From the NCBI RefSeq assembly GCF_947502445.1, contig NZ_CANMZW010000016.1, positions 1 to 64,000 on the forward strand: a stretch of 64,000 nucleotides of DNA, in the 5' to 3' direction. This stretch comes from an uncultured Brevibacillus sp. (GTDB taxonomy: Bacteria; Bacillota; Bacilli; Brevibacillales; Brevibacillaceae). Positions 1 to 8,322 of the stretch are shown in pieces. Positions within the stretch are counted from its first letter, which is position 1. Each line of letters begins with the position of its first letter. Position numbers and translations under genes: made by a program. The notes beneath the pieces are model-generated. The model made no database searches, was not told the DNA's origin, and was given only the letters and a program-made list of their open reading frames with translations.

Positions 1-24
1 CATTTTTTCTCAAGTATACAGAAA

Positions 25-71
25 AGTACCCTATAGGTAGACTTTTTTAATGTGTCTACTCTATAGGGTAC
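25..71. repeat. Imperfect inverted repeat (stem-loop)
   Basis: Two arms of 17-18 bases, at about 26-42 and 54-71, pair with a single extra base (cores CCCTATAG and CTATAGGG) around an 11-base T-rich loop. Neither side has a clean T-run, so a simple terminator is not certain. It lies downstream of the convergent end of the L,D-transpeptidase gene and could stop that transcript, or be an operator or mobile-element end for something left of the window. Confidence 0.6.
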
Positions 72-189
72 ATTTTACGAAAAGGGAGCGCGCTTTTTTG
101 GTTGATTCCTGGTTGCTGGAGAAACTTTCTAGCGTAACGAAATCCATTCTCTCTCGTCTTTCCTACAAAGGGGGCGCAAGTGAATTAAC

Positions 190-1614
190 TCAATGCAGCC
201 AATTGTACGTAATGGTTGGCGTTTCCTCTTTAGGACCTGCGGCCAGTATGAAAGGGGCTGGATTGCTCCACGGCTTGGCGGGTGCGGCTATATCTGAAAT
301 GACTACCTCTGTTCCCAATGAGACAAAACTGTATAGCTCCTCGACATCTTTATTATGCAAGCGAATGCATCCGAGTGAGACCTCACTCCCGATACTCTCC
401 GGATGATTGGTACCATGAATGGCATATCCATCACCGGAAAAAACCATGCCGCGCGTGCCATAGATGTTGTCATGACCGCGTGGGCGACTGATTTTTTGCT
501 GAATCGTATAATAGCCTTCAGGTGTAGAGCCGTTTTTACCGATCCCAGCTGGATAGCTGCGCACAACGTGTGAGCCACTTACAAGCCGCATCGTTCGTGT
601 CGACTCAGACAGCTGAATCTGGAGCGGTTCCAATGCATGCAGCGGCTCGGGATACCCAGGGAGAGGCAGAACTTCACGTATGCTTGCCCAAGCAATCTCT
701 GGGCGGAACAATCCCGGTCGATATTCATAAGAGAGCAGACCTAATTCCGTGAGTGGCGCTGGGATTTGTGGCAGCGCGTTGGTCGGGTAGGCTGCAGCCA
801 AATCAGCCAGGCGAGCAGGCAGCGAGCCTGTTTGCTGATAGGTTCGATACAGTGCATTGCGCAGTGTCAGTACATGCTGGAGCGCCATTTGCTCCTGCTC
901 AAGAAGGGCTCTTGCCGAGAGAACCAACGGCTCCTGTTCATAACGACCAGGGCGGTCAAACCATTTTTGATTGGTTACGGTTCGATTCATGGGATTGTAC
1001 TGCATGACCCCAAGCACTTCTCTTGGCTGATAAAACAAGAGCGGCGTTAATAATGGGCTGCCAGGAACCTCAGGCACAGCAATCACTGTAAATGGCTGTG
1101 TGGGCGCAGGACGCCTTGCTTCTATATAGCGGCGTAATTGCTTTGCTCTCTCTTCTTTGCTGAGATTCAATGGAACGGCAATGACTTCTACATGGGGCCG
1201 GTCAGGAACCGCCGCCGGTTTGGGTATAGCCGTTTGTGGTGAGGTAGCCTTTTGGTCAGGCTCAGTCAACAGTCCTGGCGAATAGGCAAACTGGAAAAAG
1301 AGAAAGAGCATCGAGCCCAGCAGCAAACGCATTCTTTTTCTCATGTCCTGCTGTCGTTTTGCTCGCAGTAGTGTTTGATAGGCTTCTCTCGCATCATCGT
1401 AGAAGGGGCCTTGCCCTGCGCGCAATGCGCGTCTGTGTGCGGCAAGCGCCAGCTCTGACTCTCCTCGCGCTTCTCGCTCACGGCCAAGATGATACCAACC
1501 GATCGCCTCATCGGGATGCTGTTCGGTAAACCACCGGTAAAAGGAGAGGTCGCTTTGATCCGGATATTTCATATGAAACGCGCTTTTCTCTTGTAAAAAT
1601 GAAACCTTGTCCAC
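190..1614 (-). CDS. L,D-transpeptidase (YkuD family) with N-terminal TPR-like region
   Basis: A membrane-anchored peptidoglycan cross-linking enzyme of the YkuD family, 474 residues from a GTG start with AGGGGGAG upstream. Residues 25-85 look like a TPR-type helical segment, 95-112 form one membrane segment, and a Pro-rich stretch follows. The YkuD domain fills about 325-440, with the HGT motif at 400-402 and the catalytic SLGCIRL cysteine at 416. Family members make 3-3 cross-links in the wall outside the membrane. The N-terminal part would be cytoplasmic, an unusual addition for a YkuD enzyme. The gene is divergent from the next one with only about 70 bases between starts, so their promoters overlap. 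Confidence 0.9.
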   Translation of the reverse strand: MDKVSFLQEKSAFHMKYPDQSDLSFYRWFTEQHPDEAIGWYHLGREREARGESELALAAHRRALRAGQGPFYDDAREAYQTLLRAKRQQDMRKRMRLLLGSMLFLFFQFAYSPGLLTEPDQKATSPQTAIPKPAAVPDRPHVEVIAVPLNLSKEERAKQLRRYIEARRPAPTQPFTVIAVPEVPGSPLLTPLLFYQPREVLGVMQYNPMNRTVTNQKWFDRPGRYEQEPLVLSARALLEQEQMALQHVLTLRNALYRTYQQTGSLPARLADLAAAYPTNALPQIPAPLTELGLLSYEYRPGLFRPEIAWASIREVLPLPGYPEPLHALEPLQIQLSESTRTMRLVSGSHVVRSYPAGIGKNGSTPEGYYTIQQKISRPRGHDNIYGTRGMVFSGDGYAIHGTNHPESIGSEVSLGCIRLHNKDVEELYSFVSLGTEVVISDIAAPAKPWSNPAPFILAAGPKEETPTITYNWLH

Positions 1615-1681
1615 CGATACTCCCCCTTATTAGGTTGTATCGGCACAGATGAGCAAAATAGTGAGGATGGAGGAGAAAAAG

Positions 1682-2404
1682 ATGGTTTGCTTGCGAACGA
1701 TCAAGCTTCTTCGAGACGAATTTCCCGATACGAAACAATACCCGTTCGGACTTGGCTCTCTGCAGTCTATCGAGGAGATCGAGCTGGAGAACCCGGTCAC
1801 CTTTTTTGTAGGGGAGAATGGTTCGGGCAAGTCGACACTGCTTGAAGCGATTGCCTATCAATGCGGGTTTCATACGGCGGGCGGGTCCAGAAACAATTTT
1901 TATGACGTTGACAAGTCAGACGCGAGCCTTGGCGACTACATACGCCTCTCCTGGATGCCCAAGCTGACCAATGGTTTTTTTCTGCGGGCAGAGAGCTTCT
2001 ATCAGTTTGCCAGTCATATTGATGAGACCGAGCGAAATAAACCTAAACCAACCCGCTATAAAAATTATGGCGGGCGCTCCCTCCACGAGCAGTCACACGG
2101 AGAGTCGTTTCTGGCCTTGTTTGCGCATCGATTCGAAGGAAGAGGGATCTATCTCTTGGACGAGCCCGAGGCTGCCTTGTCACCCATGCGTCAATTAGCA
2201 TTCCTGTATGTCATGCAGGATTTGATTGCGGAGGGGGCACAGTTTTTGATTGCTACGCACTCTCCGATTTTGATGGGATTGCCGGGAGCCACTATCTTGA
2301 ACTTCGATGCCTCTCCGCTCACCGAGATTCGTTACGAAGAGACGGAGCATTATCAGATTACAAGGCGATTTCTCGAAAATCCCGCCAAATTTCTGATGGA
2401 ATAA
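1682..2404 (+). CDS. AAA/ABC-type ATPase (RecF/SMC-like, COG3910-like)
   Basis: A stand-alone cytoplasmic ATPase of 241 residues. Walker A is GENGSGKST at 44-52. The signature-like motif SHGESFLALF and the Walker B YLLDEPEAALSP follow in the order seen in SMC/ABC ATPases, and a switch histidine occurs in ATHSPILM. The start was set at ATG 1682 because GGAGGAG lies 7 bases before it; an in-frame ATG at 1649 has no ribosome site. The family is widespread but its substrate is not established, so DNA or RNP handling is only a guess. It has no membrane segment and no partner permease. Confidence 0.8.
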   Translation: MVCLRTIKLLRDEFPDTKQYPFGLGSLQSIEEIELENPVTFFVGENGSGKSTLLEAIAYQCGFHTAGGSRNNFYDVDKSDASLGDYIRLSWMPKLTNGFFLRAESFYQFASHIDETERNKPKPTRYKNYGGRSLHEQSHGESFLALFAHRFEGRGIYLLDEPEAALSPMRQLAFLYVMQDLIAEGAQFLIATHSPILMGLPGATILNFDASPLTEIRYEETEHYQITRRFLENPAKFLME

Positions 2405-2421
2405 AAAATATCTCTCCTGAC

Positions 2422-2450
2422 TGTCACAAAAATGGCTTCGGCGGTTTCTA
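2422..2450 (+). promoter_or_regulatory. Possible ECF-type promoter upstream of the sigma factor gene
   Basis: TGTCACA at 2422-2428 is followed after 16 bases by TTTCTATT. TGTCACA resembles the -35 motif of some ECF promoters, and sigma/anti-sigma operons are often autoregulated. The -10 part is not a good CGTC match, so this is tentative. Confidence 0.3.
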
Positions 2451-2543
2451 TTAGAGGAACGCAGCAAAAAGCAGCCTATCGATATACTGCTGGCATGAGC
2501 CAGTAGCGTATGGCAGGCACATGAGTGAGGGGAGGGAGAGCGA

Positions 2544-3092
2544 GTGGAGGTGCATGCAAAACTGATGATGAATCGAGTGCATGTGCAAGAGGAGACAGAT
2601 TCCTTCAAGGATTTGTTTACGACGTACTATCCCTTTGTCGTCAGGCAAATCATGCGGATTGTCAAAGATCAGCAAACGGCTGAGGATATCGCCCAGGACG
2701 TTTTCCTCTCCTTTTATCATACAGATCGTTCGGCTATTGAGCACATCCCGGCATGGCTTTCCAAATCAGCCCTGTATGCGTCCTATAACTACTTGCGTTC
2801 AGAAAAGCGCAGGTACGACAGACAAGAGCGTAGGGCAGCTGAAGAGGAGAGGGTGTCTCCTTCCTCAGAAGAGATGTGCTTGGAAAAGGAAGCAATTGAT
2901 CAGGTGCGTGACGTTCTCGCGCAGCTGGACGAAAGAGAGCGAACCTTGCTCGTCATGAAATACTCAGGCTATCCATACACGGAATTGGCAAAGGCCACAG
3001 GCATGGAGGTCAGCTCCGTGGGGACGATCCTATCAAGAGCCAAGAGTAAATTCCGCAAGCTGTACGACCTGCTAAGGGGGGAAGAAGGATGA
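2544..3092 (+). CDS. RNA polymerase sigma factor, ECF type
   Basis: An ECF sigma-70 family factor of 182 residues. Region 2 is seen in the stretch starting YYPFVVRQIMRIVKDQQ and containing AEDIAQDVFLSFY. Region 4 is at the C-terminus (LDERERTLLVMKYSGYPYTELAKA, partly quoted by ends LDERERT and SSVGTILSRAKSKFRKLYD), the usual helix-turn-helix that reads the -35 element. The GTG start at 2544 follows a purine-rich GGGAGGGAGAG; in-frame ATG codons at 2565 and 2568 are alternatives. It overlaps the anti-sigma gene by 4 bases (ATGA), a sign of translational coupling and of a sigma/anti-sigma pair. The target genes cannot be told from sequence; the ABC transporter just downstream is a candidate. 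Confidence 0.9.
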   Translation: MEVHAKLMMNRVHVQEETDSFKDLFTTYYPFVVRQIMRIVKDQQTAEDIAQDVFLSFYHTDRSAIEHIPAWLSKSALYASYNYLRSEKRRYDRQERRAAEEERVSPSSEEMCLEKEAIDQVRDVLAQLDERERTLLVMKYSGYPYTELAKATGMEVSSVGTILSRAKSKFRKLYDLLRGEEG

Positions 3093-4270
3093 AATGTGCA
3101 GATACGGGCTTTATGCAGTCATTTTTGGATGGAGAATGCGGACTTCAGGAAAGCGAGCGGTTCATCGCCCACTTAAAGACATGCACAGAATGCAGCGAGC
3201 AGCTGGAAGCATTGTCTGCGCTTGATTCCTGGACCCGCGGGACGCTTATGCAGCAGCTATTTCGTCCAACCGATCAAGTAAAGGTAAATACAGAGGCAGC
3301 CTGGCAGACCTTTTCACAACGGATCGGGCAAAATACAAGCTTTGTTCCACAAAATCAGACTGCGAATCAAGAGCATGTGGCAAAAAGGAGCTGGAAGAAC
3401 ATGAATCAAAAAACAAAGAGATGGGTAACAGGTTCATCAGTAGCAGCGGTTCTGGTTGTATCGCTATCGTTTCCACAAGTACAGGCGGCTGCGAGTGATT
3501 TCCTGTCCATTTTCAGAATGGATAAAGTCGAGTTTGTAAAAGTGACGCAAGATGATCTGGCGCAGGTAGAAGGCTGGCTGAACAGCGGCAAGGCAGGCGA
3601 GATGGAGCTGAAAGGCATCGGCAAGCTGTGGATTGACGAGGCTGATCAGGGTAAGATCGACAAAGGCGAGCACAATAAATACTACAATAGTAGAGAATCC
3701 GCTGAAAAAGCAGGTGTGAAGCTGCCAGCTATCCCAAGTGACATGACGTTCGAGGGTGTAGACGTCAGCACACCGTATACGATCCATTTTGAAATGAATG
3801 TTGAGAAAGCAAACAAGCTTTTGGCACAGCTGAAGGTAGAAAACCGTTTTGATGAAAATTTGAGTGGAAAACGATTCTCGCTCCACGTAGCCAATATGCA
3901 AAACATCTGGATGAAAAACGACAAGGATAGCATCTCCTACTCTGTAGTGAGCGCACCTGAGCTGCAGGCACCAGGGGGAGTCGACATGGCGCAGCTTCGA
4001 GACACGATGATGTCCTTGCCTTTCATTCCAAATAACGTGAAAAAGCAAATGCTGAGCATTGACGATTGGCAGCATACTCTCCCGCTTCCATATCTGGAAG
4101 ACGGCGATAGCAAAATGAAAGAAGTAAAAGTACACGGTCAGGCAGGCGTTCTGATCACGAATTCGTACCACAAGCAGTTGATCTGGCAGGAAAATGGTCA
4201 AATCCATACACTTGGCGGCAGCAATTCAACCGAAGAAGAGCTCTTGGCATTGGCAAAAAAATTGAAATAA
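3089..4270 (+). CDS. Transmembrane anti-sigma factor with zinc-finger (ZAS) domain
   Basis: A single-pass membrane protein of 393 residues that should hold the preceding ECF sigma factor inactive. The N-terminus has the zinc anti-sigma pattern (H27 in FIAHLKTCTEC, followed by C-x2-C). One membrane segment lies near 111-130. The rest, about 260 residues, would be extracytoplasmic and rich in Lys/Asp; it probably senses the signal or is cleaved to release sigma, but no known sensor domain was recognised with confidence. The large outer domain is longer than in minimal anti-sigma factors. Confidence 0.85.
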   Translation: MKCADTGFMQSFLDGECGLQESERFIAHLKTCTECSEQLEALSALDSWTRGTLMQQLFRPTDQVKVNTEAAWQTFSQRIGQNTSFVPQNQTANQEHVAKRSWKNMNQKTKRWVTGSSVAAVLVVSLSFPQVQAAASDFLSIFRMDKVEFVKVTQDDLAQVEGWLNSGKAGEMELKGIGKLWIDEADQGKIDKGEHNKYYNSRESAEKAGVKLPAIPSDMTFEGVDVSTPYTIHFEMNVEKANKLLAQLKVENRFDENLSGKRFSLHVANMQNIWMKNDKDSISYSVVSAPELQAPGGVDMAQLRDTMMSLPFIPNNVKKQMLSIDDWQHTLPLPYLEDGDSKMKEVKVHGQAGVLITNSYHKQLIWQENGQIHTLGGSNSTEEELLALAKKLK

Positions 4271-4282
4271 ATACAGCGAGAT

Positions 4283-4325
4283 AGCAGAGTTTTCCATCAG
4301 GGAGACTCTGCTTTATCCTGTTTTT
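4283..4325 (+). terminator. Weak stem-loop after the anti-sigma gene
   Basis: AGCAGAGT at 4283-4290 pairs with ACTCTGCT at 4305-4312, followed after several bases by TTTTT. It could lower readthrough into the ABC transporter genes; the T-run is displaced, so this is a weak call. Confidence 0.4.
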
Positions 4326-4345
4326 GGCGGAAGTGGAGGAGACGG

Positions 4346-5308
4346 ATGTCTGATTTCGTTATCGAAACCTGGGAGCTGTCCAAGCAGTATGGCGGCAAGG
4401 CAGGCTGTAAAAACATTACCCTTCAAGTACCACGAGGCTCTGTTTTTGGCTTTCTTGGGCAAAATGGAGCGGGGAAAAGCACGTTTGTCCGTACGATGCT
4501 CGGGCTCTTGCATCCGACGAATGGAAAAGCGGTCATGCTTGGGCACCCGATCGGGAGTGTAGAGTCACGCAAAAAGGTCGGGTACTTGCCAGAGCTGTTC
4601 CGATATCCGGACTGGTTGACCGGTACCCAGCTGCTGGAGCATCATGCCGAGCTATGTGGATTGTCCCGCAGCGAGCGCAAAACGGTCATTCGCGATGTTG
4701 TAGAGCTGGTCGGCATGGCAGGGCGGGAAAATGAGCGAATCCGCGGCTTTTCAAAAGGGATGCAGCAGCGGATCGGCCTCGCGTGTGCACTACTGTCTGA
4801 CCCGGAGCTGATTTTTTTGGATGAACCGACGTCCGCCTTGGACCCGATTGGGCGAAAGGAAGTACGTGAATTGATAGCGAGGCTGCGTGATCAAGGGAAG
4901 ACGATTTTTCTCAACAGTCATCTGCTAAGCGAAATGGAGAGCGTGTGTGATCATGTCGGCATTATTCATCGAGGAGAGCTGGTCGTTCACGGGGAATGGC
5001 GAAAGCTGAGTGCGGTTCTGCCGCAAATTGAGCTGACGCTGGAGCAAGTGAGTGACAAGCTGCAAGCGAGTGTCCCATCCTATGTCACGGACATGCGGCT
5101 GCTCAGGCAAAACGAGGGGCAGGCGACGTGGCTGTTCACTTTGGACGAAGAGGGGCGTGTCCCAGCCCTTTTGGCAGAATTGATTGCAGCCGGTGCCGCC
5201 GTTCATGAGGTGATCAAGAAGCAGCAGTCACTAGAGGAAGTATTCCTGTACTGGGTGCAGCAAAAGGAGGGGGAAGCGCATGTGGCCGATCGTAAAAATC
5301 ACGTATAG
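4346..5308 (+). CDS. ABC transporter ATP-binding protein (ABC-2 type exporter)
   Basis: The ATPase subunit, 320 residues, of a two-gene ABC-2 exporter. Walker A is GQNGAGKST (about residues 39-47), the signature is FSKGMQQRIGLA, and Walker B is LIFLDEPTSALDP. The C-terminal 80 residues form the accessory region usual for NosF/YxlF-like subunits. A GTGGAGGAGACGG ribosome site precedes the ATG. It overlaps the permease gene by 29 bases. Position after an ECF sigma/anti-sigma pair recalls the B. subtilis sigY-yxl operon, which also has an ABC pair, but the substrate is unknown. Confidence 0.92.
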   Translation: MSDFVIETWELSKQYGGKAGCKNITLQVPRGSVFGFLGQNGAGKSTFVRTMLGLLHPTNGKAVMLGHPIGSVESRKKVGYLPELFRYPDWLTGTQLLEHHAELCGLSRSERKTVIRDVVELVGMAGRENERIRGFSKGMQQRIGLACALLSDPELIFLDEPTSALDPIGRKEVRELIARLRDQGKTIFLNSHLLSEMESVCDHVGIIHRGELVVHGEWRKLSAVLPQIELTLEQVSDKLQASVPSYVTDMRLLRQNEGQATWLFTLDEEGRVPALLAELIAAGAAVHEVIKKQQSLEEVFLYWVQQKEGEAHVADRKNHV

Positions 5309-6140
5309 AGAGATGATATCCAAGCGGATATTTGCGATTACGATCCTGATGTCAATTGCCTTTCTGATCTTGTTCGGGGTGGCTACCTGGTACGCTTCTC
5401 GGGAAATGGGCGAAATGACCGGAGGCAGCGATATGCTGCTGCAGCAGGGCTTTTTCTCTACCCAGCTGCTTGGAATGGGACTGTATTTCGGCTCCTTTAT
5501 TACCGCGTTGCTGGCGATACTCAGCAGTGTTGGCAGCATCGCGTCTGAGGTAGAAAGCCATCAGATCGATACATGGCTCGCGCGTGCTCTGCCCCGGCAC
5601 AAGTATCTGCTCGGCAAGTTTGGCGGACTCGCTAGTATGCTCATCATTTATTCGACGCTGATGTTTGCCGGTCTGCTAGGGATTAATCAATGGGTCGGCG
5701 GAGGCGTTCTGGCTGTTGATGTCAGTGTGGGACAAATTTTCTCTTCCCTTTTCTACTTTGTGTTGATGCCCGTCATTCTTGTGTGCGTCTCCCTGCTTCT
5801 CAGCAGTATGACAACTACGGTGACCGGCGGGATTATCCTGATCATTCTGTACGGCATCAGCTTTATTGGCGGCTTTATTGAGCAATTGGGCACGATTATT
5901 GGCAATAGCTCGTTGATGAATATAGGTATCATCTCCAGCCTGCTATTTCCTACCGATTCGCTGTTCAGACAATCGACCATTGCGTTGTTTGATACGGCTG
6001 ACGACCCCATTTCGTTTGCTTCACAAGGAATTTTTGGGACGGCGTCCGCTCCGAGCACGGCTATGTTTATTTACACGCTCTTTTATGGTGTAGCTGCTTT
6101 GCTCTTGGCGGTTCGGGTTTTTCAGAAGCGCGATGTGTAA
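5280..6140 (+). CDS. ABC-2 type transporter permease
   Basis: A membrane protein of 286 residues with about six hydrophobic segments. The first is near 15-40 (IFAITILMSIAFLILFGVA), others are near 70-90, 115-135, 145-175, 180-205 and 255-278. The N-terminus (MWPIVKITYREMISKRIF) is typical of NosY/YxlG-type permeases that pair with the ATPase encoded just before it. The ATG lies inside the ATPase gene with GGAGGGGGAAGCGC upstream, so the two are translationally coupled. Substrate not known. Confidence 0.88.
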   Translation: MWPIVKITYREMISKRIFAITILMSIAFLILFGVATWYASREMGEMTGGSDMLLQQGFFSTQLLGMGLYFGSFITALLAILSSVGSIASEVESHQIDTWLARALPRHKYLLGKFGGLASMLIIYSTLMFAGLLGINQWVGGGVLAVDVSVGQIFSSLFYFVLMPVILVCVSLLLSSMTTTVTGGIILIILYGISFIGGFIEQLGTIIGNSSLMNIGIISSLLFPTDSLFRQSTIALFDTADDPISFASQGIFGTASAPSTAMFIYTLFYGVAALLLAVRVFQKRDV

Positions 6141-6155
6141 GCGGATGATCAATAA

Positions 6156-6186
6156 AAAGAGAACGGCTATTGCTGCCGTTCTCTTT
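6156..6186. terminator. Bidirectional terminator
   Basis: A perfect 12-base stem (6156-6167 with 6175-6186, core AGAACGGC) and a 7-base loop lie between the convergent ABC permease and small membrane protein genes. The minus-strand side runs into TTTTTATT, the plus side into TTTCCTTT. The stem includes the last codons of the minus-strand gene. Confidence 0.85.
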
Positions 6187-6352
6187 CCTTTAGTAGCTGA
6201 ATTAATTGGTCCAGCTTTTCATTTTGCTGTTGGTCGTGTAAGGTCTTGTTTTTCATAAAACGGATGACGCAGATGATCAAGTACACAACCAGCGCATAAA
6301 ACGCCAGCATTATGAGCAAGGGGAGAAAAGGGGCGAATCCGAATTCAAGCAT
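6167..6352 (-). CDS. Small single-pass membrane protein, unknown function
   Basis: A 61-residue protein with one hydrophobic segment (about residues 6-31, FLPLLIMLAFYALVVYLIIC) followed by a charged, probably coiled-coil tail ending in KERERQQ. The start was put at ATG 6352 because GGAGG lies 8 bases upstream; a longer frame from 6388 has no ribosome site. Such small membrane proteins are common in Bacillales and this one is not recognised further. The stop codon is inside the terminator stem. Confidence 0.65.
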   Translation of the reverse strand: MLEFGFAPFLPLLIMLAFYALVVYLIICVIRFMKNKTLHDQQQNEKLDQLIQLLKERERQQ

Positions 6353-6429
6353 AGTACAGCCTCCATCTGGAAAATTTAGGTTTATCATATTCTACCATTT
6401 CCTTCTATGATATGGCGGAAAAAGTAATA

Positions 6430-6487
6430 AAAATCGCCTGACCTCACTGGAAGAGATTTTCACTCTTCTGGATGATCAGGCGATTTT
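6430..6487 (-). terminator. Terminator of trmB
   Basis: AAAATCGCCTGA (6430-6441) pairs perfectly with its complement at 6476-6487, with an inner GAAGAG/CTCTTC stem. On the minus strand it is followed by TTTATTACTTTTT. It lies directly after the trmB stop. Confidence 0.85.
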
Positions 6488-6501
6488 GTGTTCGATGCAG
6501 T

Positions 6502-7146
6502 TTACTTGATCTGACAGCTGGCTTCTACGCGGTAGATGCGTTGTCCGCGAGAGGAGAAGCGCTCTTCATACTCGGTCATTACATTATCTGCTGCGAGCTT
6601 GGACTGATGCAGATCGAATGTAATATTGCGCATTTGGAAACGCTCGCCAGCAAATTGGTTGAGGGAGAACTCAAACAATGGTTCATTGTCTGTCTTGAGA
6701 TGAATCTCGCCGTCCTCTTTCAACACTTGGCGATACGTCTGGAGAAAGCTCGCGTAGGTAAGTCTGCGCTTGGCATGACGTGTTTTTGGCCAAGGATCGC
6801 TGAAATTGAGATAAAGACGAGAAACTTCATGATCCGCGAACAGTTCAGTCAGTTTTGAAGCATCAAACTGGACAAAAGCCAGATTGGGAATCTCACGGTA
6901 TTCTGTACGCTGAACAGCGCGCAGGACGACCTCAGCCTTTAGCTCAACAGCAATGAAGTTTACGTCAGGGTGGCGCTCGGCCAGTGTATTAATGAAGCGT
7001 CCTTTTCCACAGCCGATTTCGATGTGGATCGGATTGTCATTTCCGAAGCGATCCTTCCACCGCCCCTTGTAGTTAACGGGGTTATCAACGAATGTCGGAT
7101 ATTCACGCAGGGCCGATTCGGCACCTGGAATGTTGCGCAGTCGCAT
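6502..7146 (-). CDS. trmB: tRNA (guanine-N7-)-methyltransferase
   Basis: TrmB methylates G46 of tRNA using S-adenosylmethionine. The 214-residue product has the SAM motif EIGCGKGRF near residue 45, AVELK at the end of the second strand, and the TrmB hallmark NFSDPWPKTRHAKRRL. The start is ATG 7146: AAGGAGG lies 5 bases upstream and family members start with MRLRN; the in-frame ATG at 7161 overlaps that ribosome site. Length is normal for the family. Single-gene unit with its own terminator. Confidence 0.95.
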   Translation of the reverse strand: MRLRNIPGAESALREYPTFVDNPVNYKGRWKDRFGNDNPIHIEIGCGKGRFINTLAERHPDVNFIAVELKAEVVLRAVQRTEYREIPNLAFVQFDASKLTELFADHEVSRLYLNFSDPWPKTRHAKRRLTYASFLQTYRQVLKEDGEIHLKTDNEPLFEFSLNQFAGERFQMRNITFDLHQSKLAADNVMTEYEERFSSRGQRIYRVEASCQIK

Positions 7147-7161
7147 ATGTGCCTCCTTCAT

Positions 7162-7639
7162 GAAAACGAACTCCTATCTACTTTACGATGAGTCTTGCTA
7201 GGTTGCAAGCCTAGAGAAGAAAGAGTTTATGGATTCCAGCAAAGACCACCAACCATATCGATAGTTAGGAATTTTTTACAAAGGGTACTAGGACATAAGT
7301 CGCATAACGAGTGGGTTTTGAGGAAAAGCGCAGGATAAATTTAGCACAATTGCGAGGAACATCTTGGGAATAAAATTTACTGAAAATTTGAGGAATGCCT
7401 GTAAAATAAGGCTTCAGGCCGTCAAGGGGAAAAGATATCCAGAAGTGGTTACGTAGTTTGGCAATAATTTGGTAATTTCAAGGCGTGATAGCTTTGGTAA
7501 AGTAGAGAACAAGTGAGAGGTCAGCCAAACTTTGCATATAAAACCATGCAACGCGTTTCGGAAAGGGAAGCTTATGCTGCTTTTCGTACGATACACGTAC
7601 GATACCTTTTCAACACGATCAAAAGGGAGGATGAACAAC
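7162..7639. other. Long intergenic region upstream of the NlpC/P60 gene
   Basis: About 480 bases lie between the divergent trmB and NlpC/P60 genes with no convincing gene. The right part holds an exact tandem repeat (7585-7605) close to the start. The length suggests a long 5' leader or multiple promoters. I looked for the conserved GGGGAACC-type core of the ydaO/cyclic-di-AMP riboswitch, which often precedes wall hydrolases, and did not find it. Confidence 0.5.
7585..7605. repeat. Exact direct repeat of CGTACGATAC
   Basis: CGTACGATAC occurs at 7585-7594 and again at 7596-7605, one base apart, about 35 bases before the start codon of the hydrolase. Each copy begins with the palindrome CGTACG. 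Spacing of one helical turn suggests a possible protein-binding site. Confidence 0.6.
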
Positions 7640-8140
7640 ATGAAATTACATAAAGCACTCGTAGGAATCCTGATGGGGTTAACGTTGGGAATGACGGCTA
7701 TGGTAGCGCCATTGCCGGGAGATCAACATGTAGCGCATGCAGCTTGGACACAAGCGAAGGCCGACAAAGTCATTACGACTGGGAAAAGATATTTGGGTAC
7801 ACCTTATAAATTTGGCGCGAGCAAAAATACAACGGCTGTATTTGACTGCTCATCCTTTACGCAACGCGTATTTCGTGTAGCGGTCGGAAAAGAATTGCCT
7901 CGTGATTCACGTGCTCAATCCAAAAAGGGGATAAGCGTGTCCAAGAGCAATTTGAAAAAGGGCGATCTGATCTTCTTCAAGGCGAGCCAGACTACGACCT
8001 CCAAGCGCATCACACATGTGGCGATCTATGCGGGTAACAATAAGATCTTACATACCTATGGACAACCTGGCGTTACCTTCTCTTCTTTCAAAGGGACGTC
8101 CTGGGAGAAGCGCTTTGTCTCAGCGCGTCGCGTCCTCTAA
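7640..8140 (+). CDS. Secreted NlpC/P60 family cell-wall endopeptidase
   Basis: A 166-residue exported hydrolase. Residues 1-34 form a signal peptide (positive MKLHK, hydrophobic core, AHA-like cleavage site). The rest is a minimal NlpC/P60 domain with the catalytic cysteine in FDCSSF, first histidine in THVAIYAG and a third polar residue in KILHTYG. The family cleaves D-Glu-diaminopimelate bonds in peptidoglycan stem peptides. There are no LysM or SH3 wall-binding repeats. ATG 7640 was chosen because GGGAGG ends 9 bases upstream; ATG 7631 touches that site. Confidence 0.92.
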   Translation: MKLHKALVGILMGLTLGMTAMVAPLPGDQHVAHAAWTQAKADKVITTGKRYLGTPYKFGASKNTTAVFDCSSFTQRVFRVAVGKELPRDSRAQSKKGISVSKSNLKKGDLIFFKASQTTTSKRITHVAIYAGNNKILHTYGQPGVTFSSFKGTSWEKRFVSARRVL

Positions 8141-8265
8141 TCTACTCTACTTACTAATACGTCTGAAAACGCAAGATGTTGCGCCTAGGTCGAAAGTAAT
8201 ATTTGTAAATCGCGGCGTTCTAGTGGCTGATCGGCAAGGTGAAGTCACTCTTCCGCTGCATCAAA

Positions 8266-8308
8266 AAAAGCTCTTGCATGAGGGAATTCCCGTCATACAA
8301 GAGCTTTT
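8266..8308. terminator. Bidirectional terminator between hydrolase and ilvD
   Basis: AAAAGCTCTTG (8266-8276) pairs with CAAGAGCTTTT (8298-8308) with a further inner stem. On the minus strand it is followed by seven T, making it the ilvD terminator; it also lies downstream of the convergent hydrolase gene. Confidence 0.85.
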
Positions 8309-8322
8309 GTGATTGGCACGGA

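Noticed and set aside
7229..7264. Eleven-codon frame in the NlpC leader
   Set aside because: The upstream purines are weak as a ribosome site and nothing supports a leader peptide beyond the short frame.
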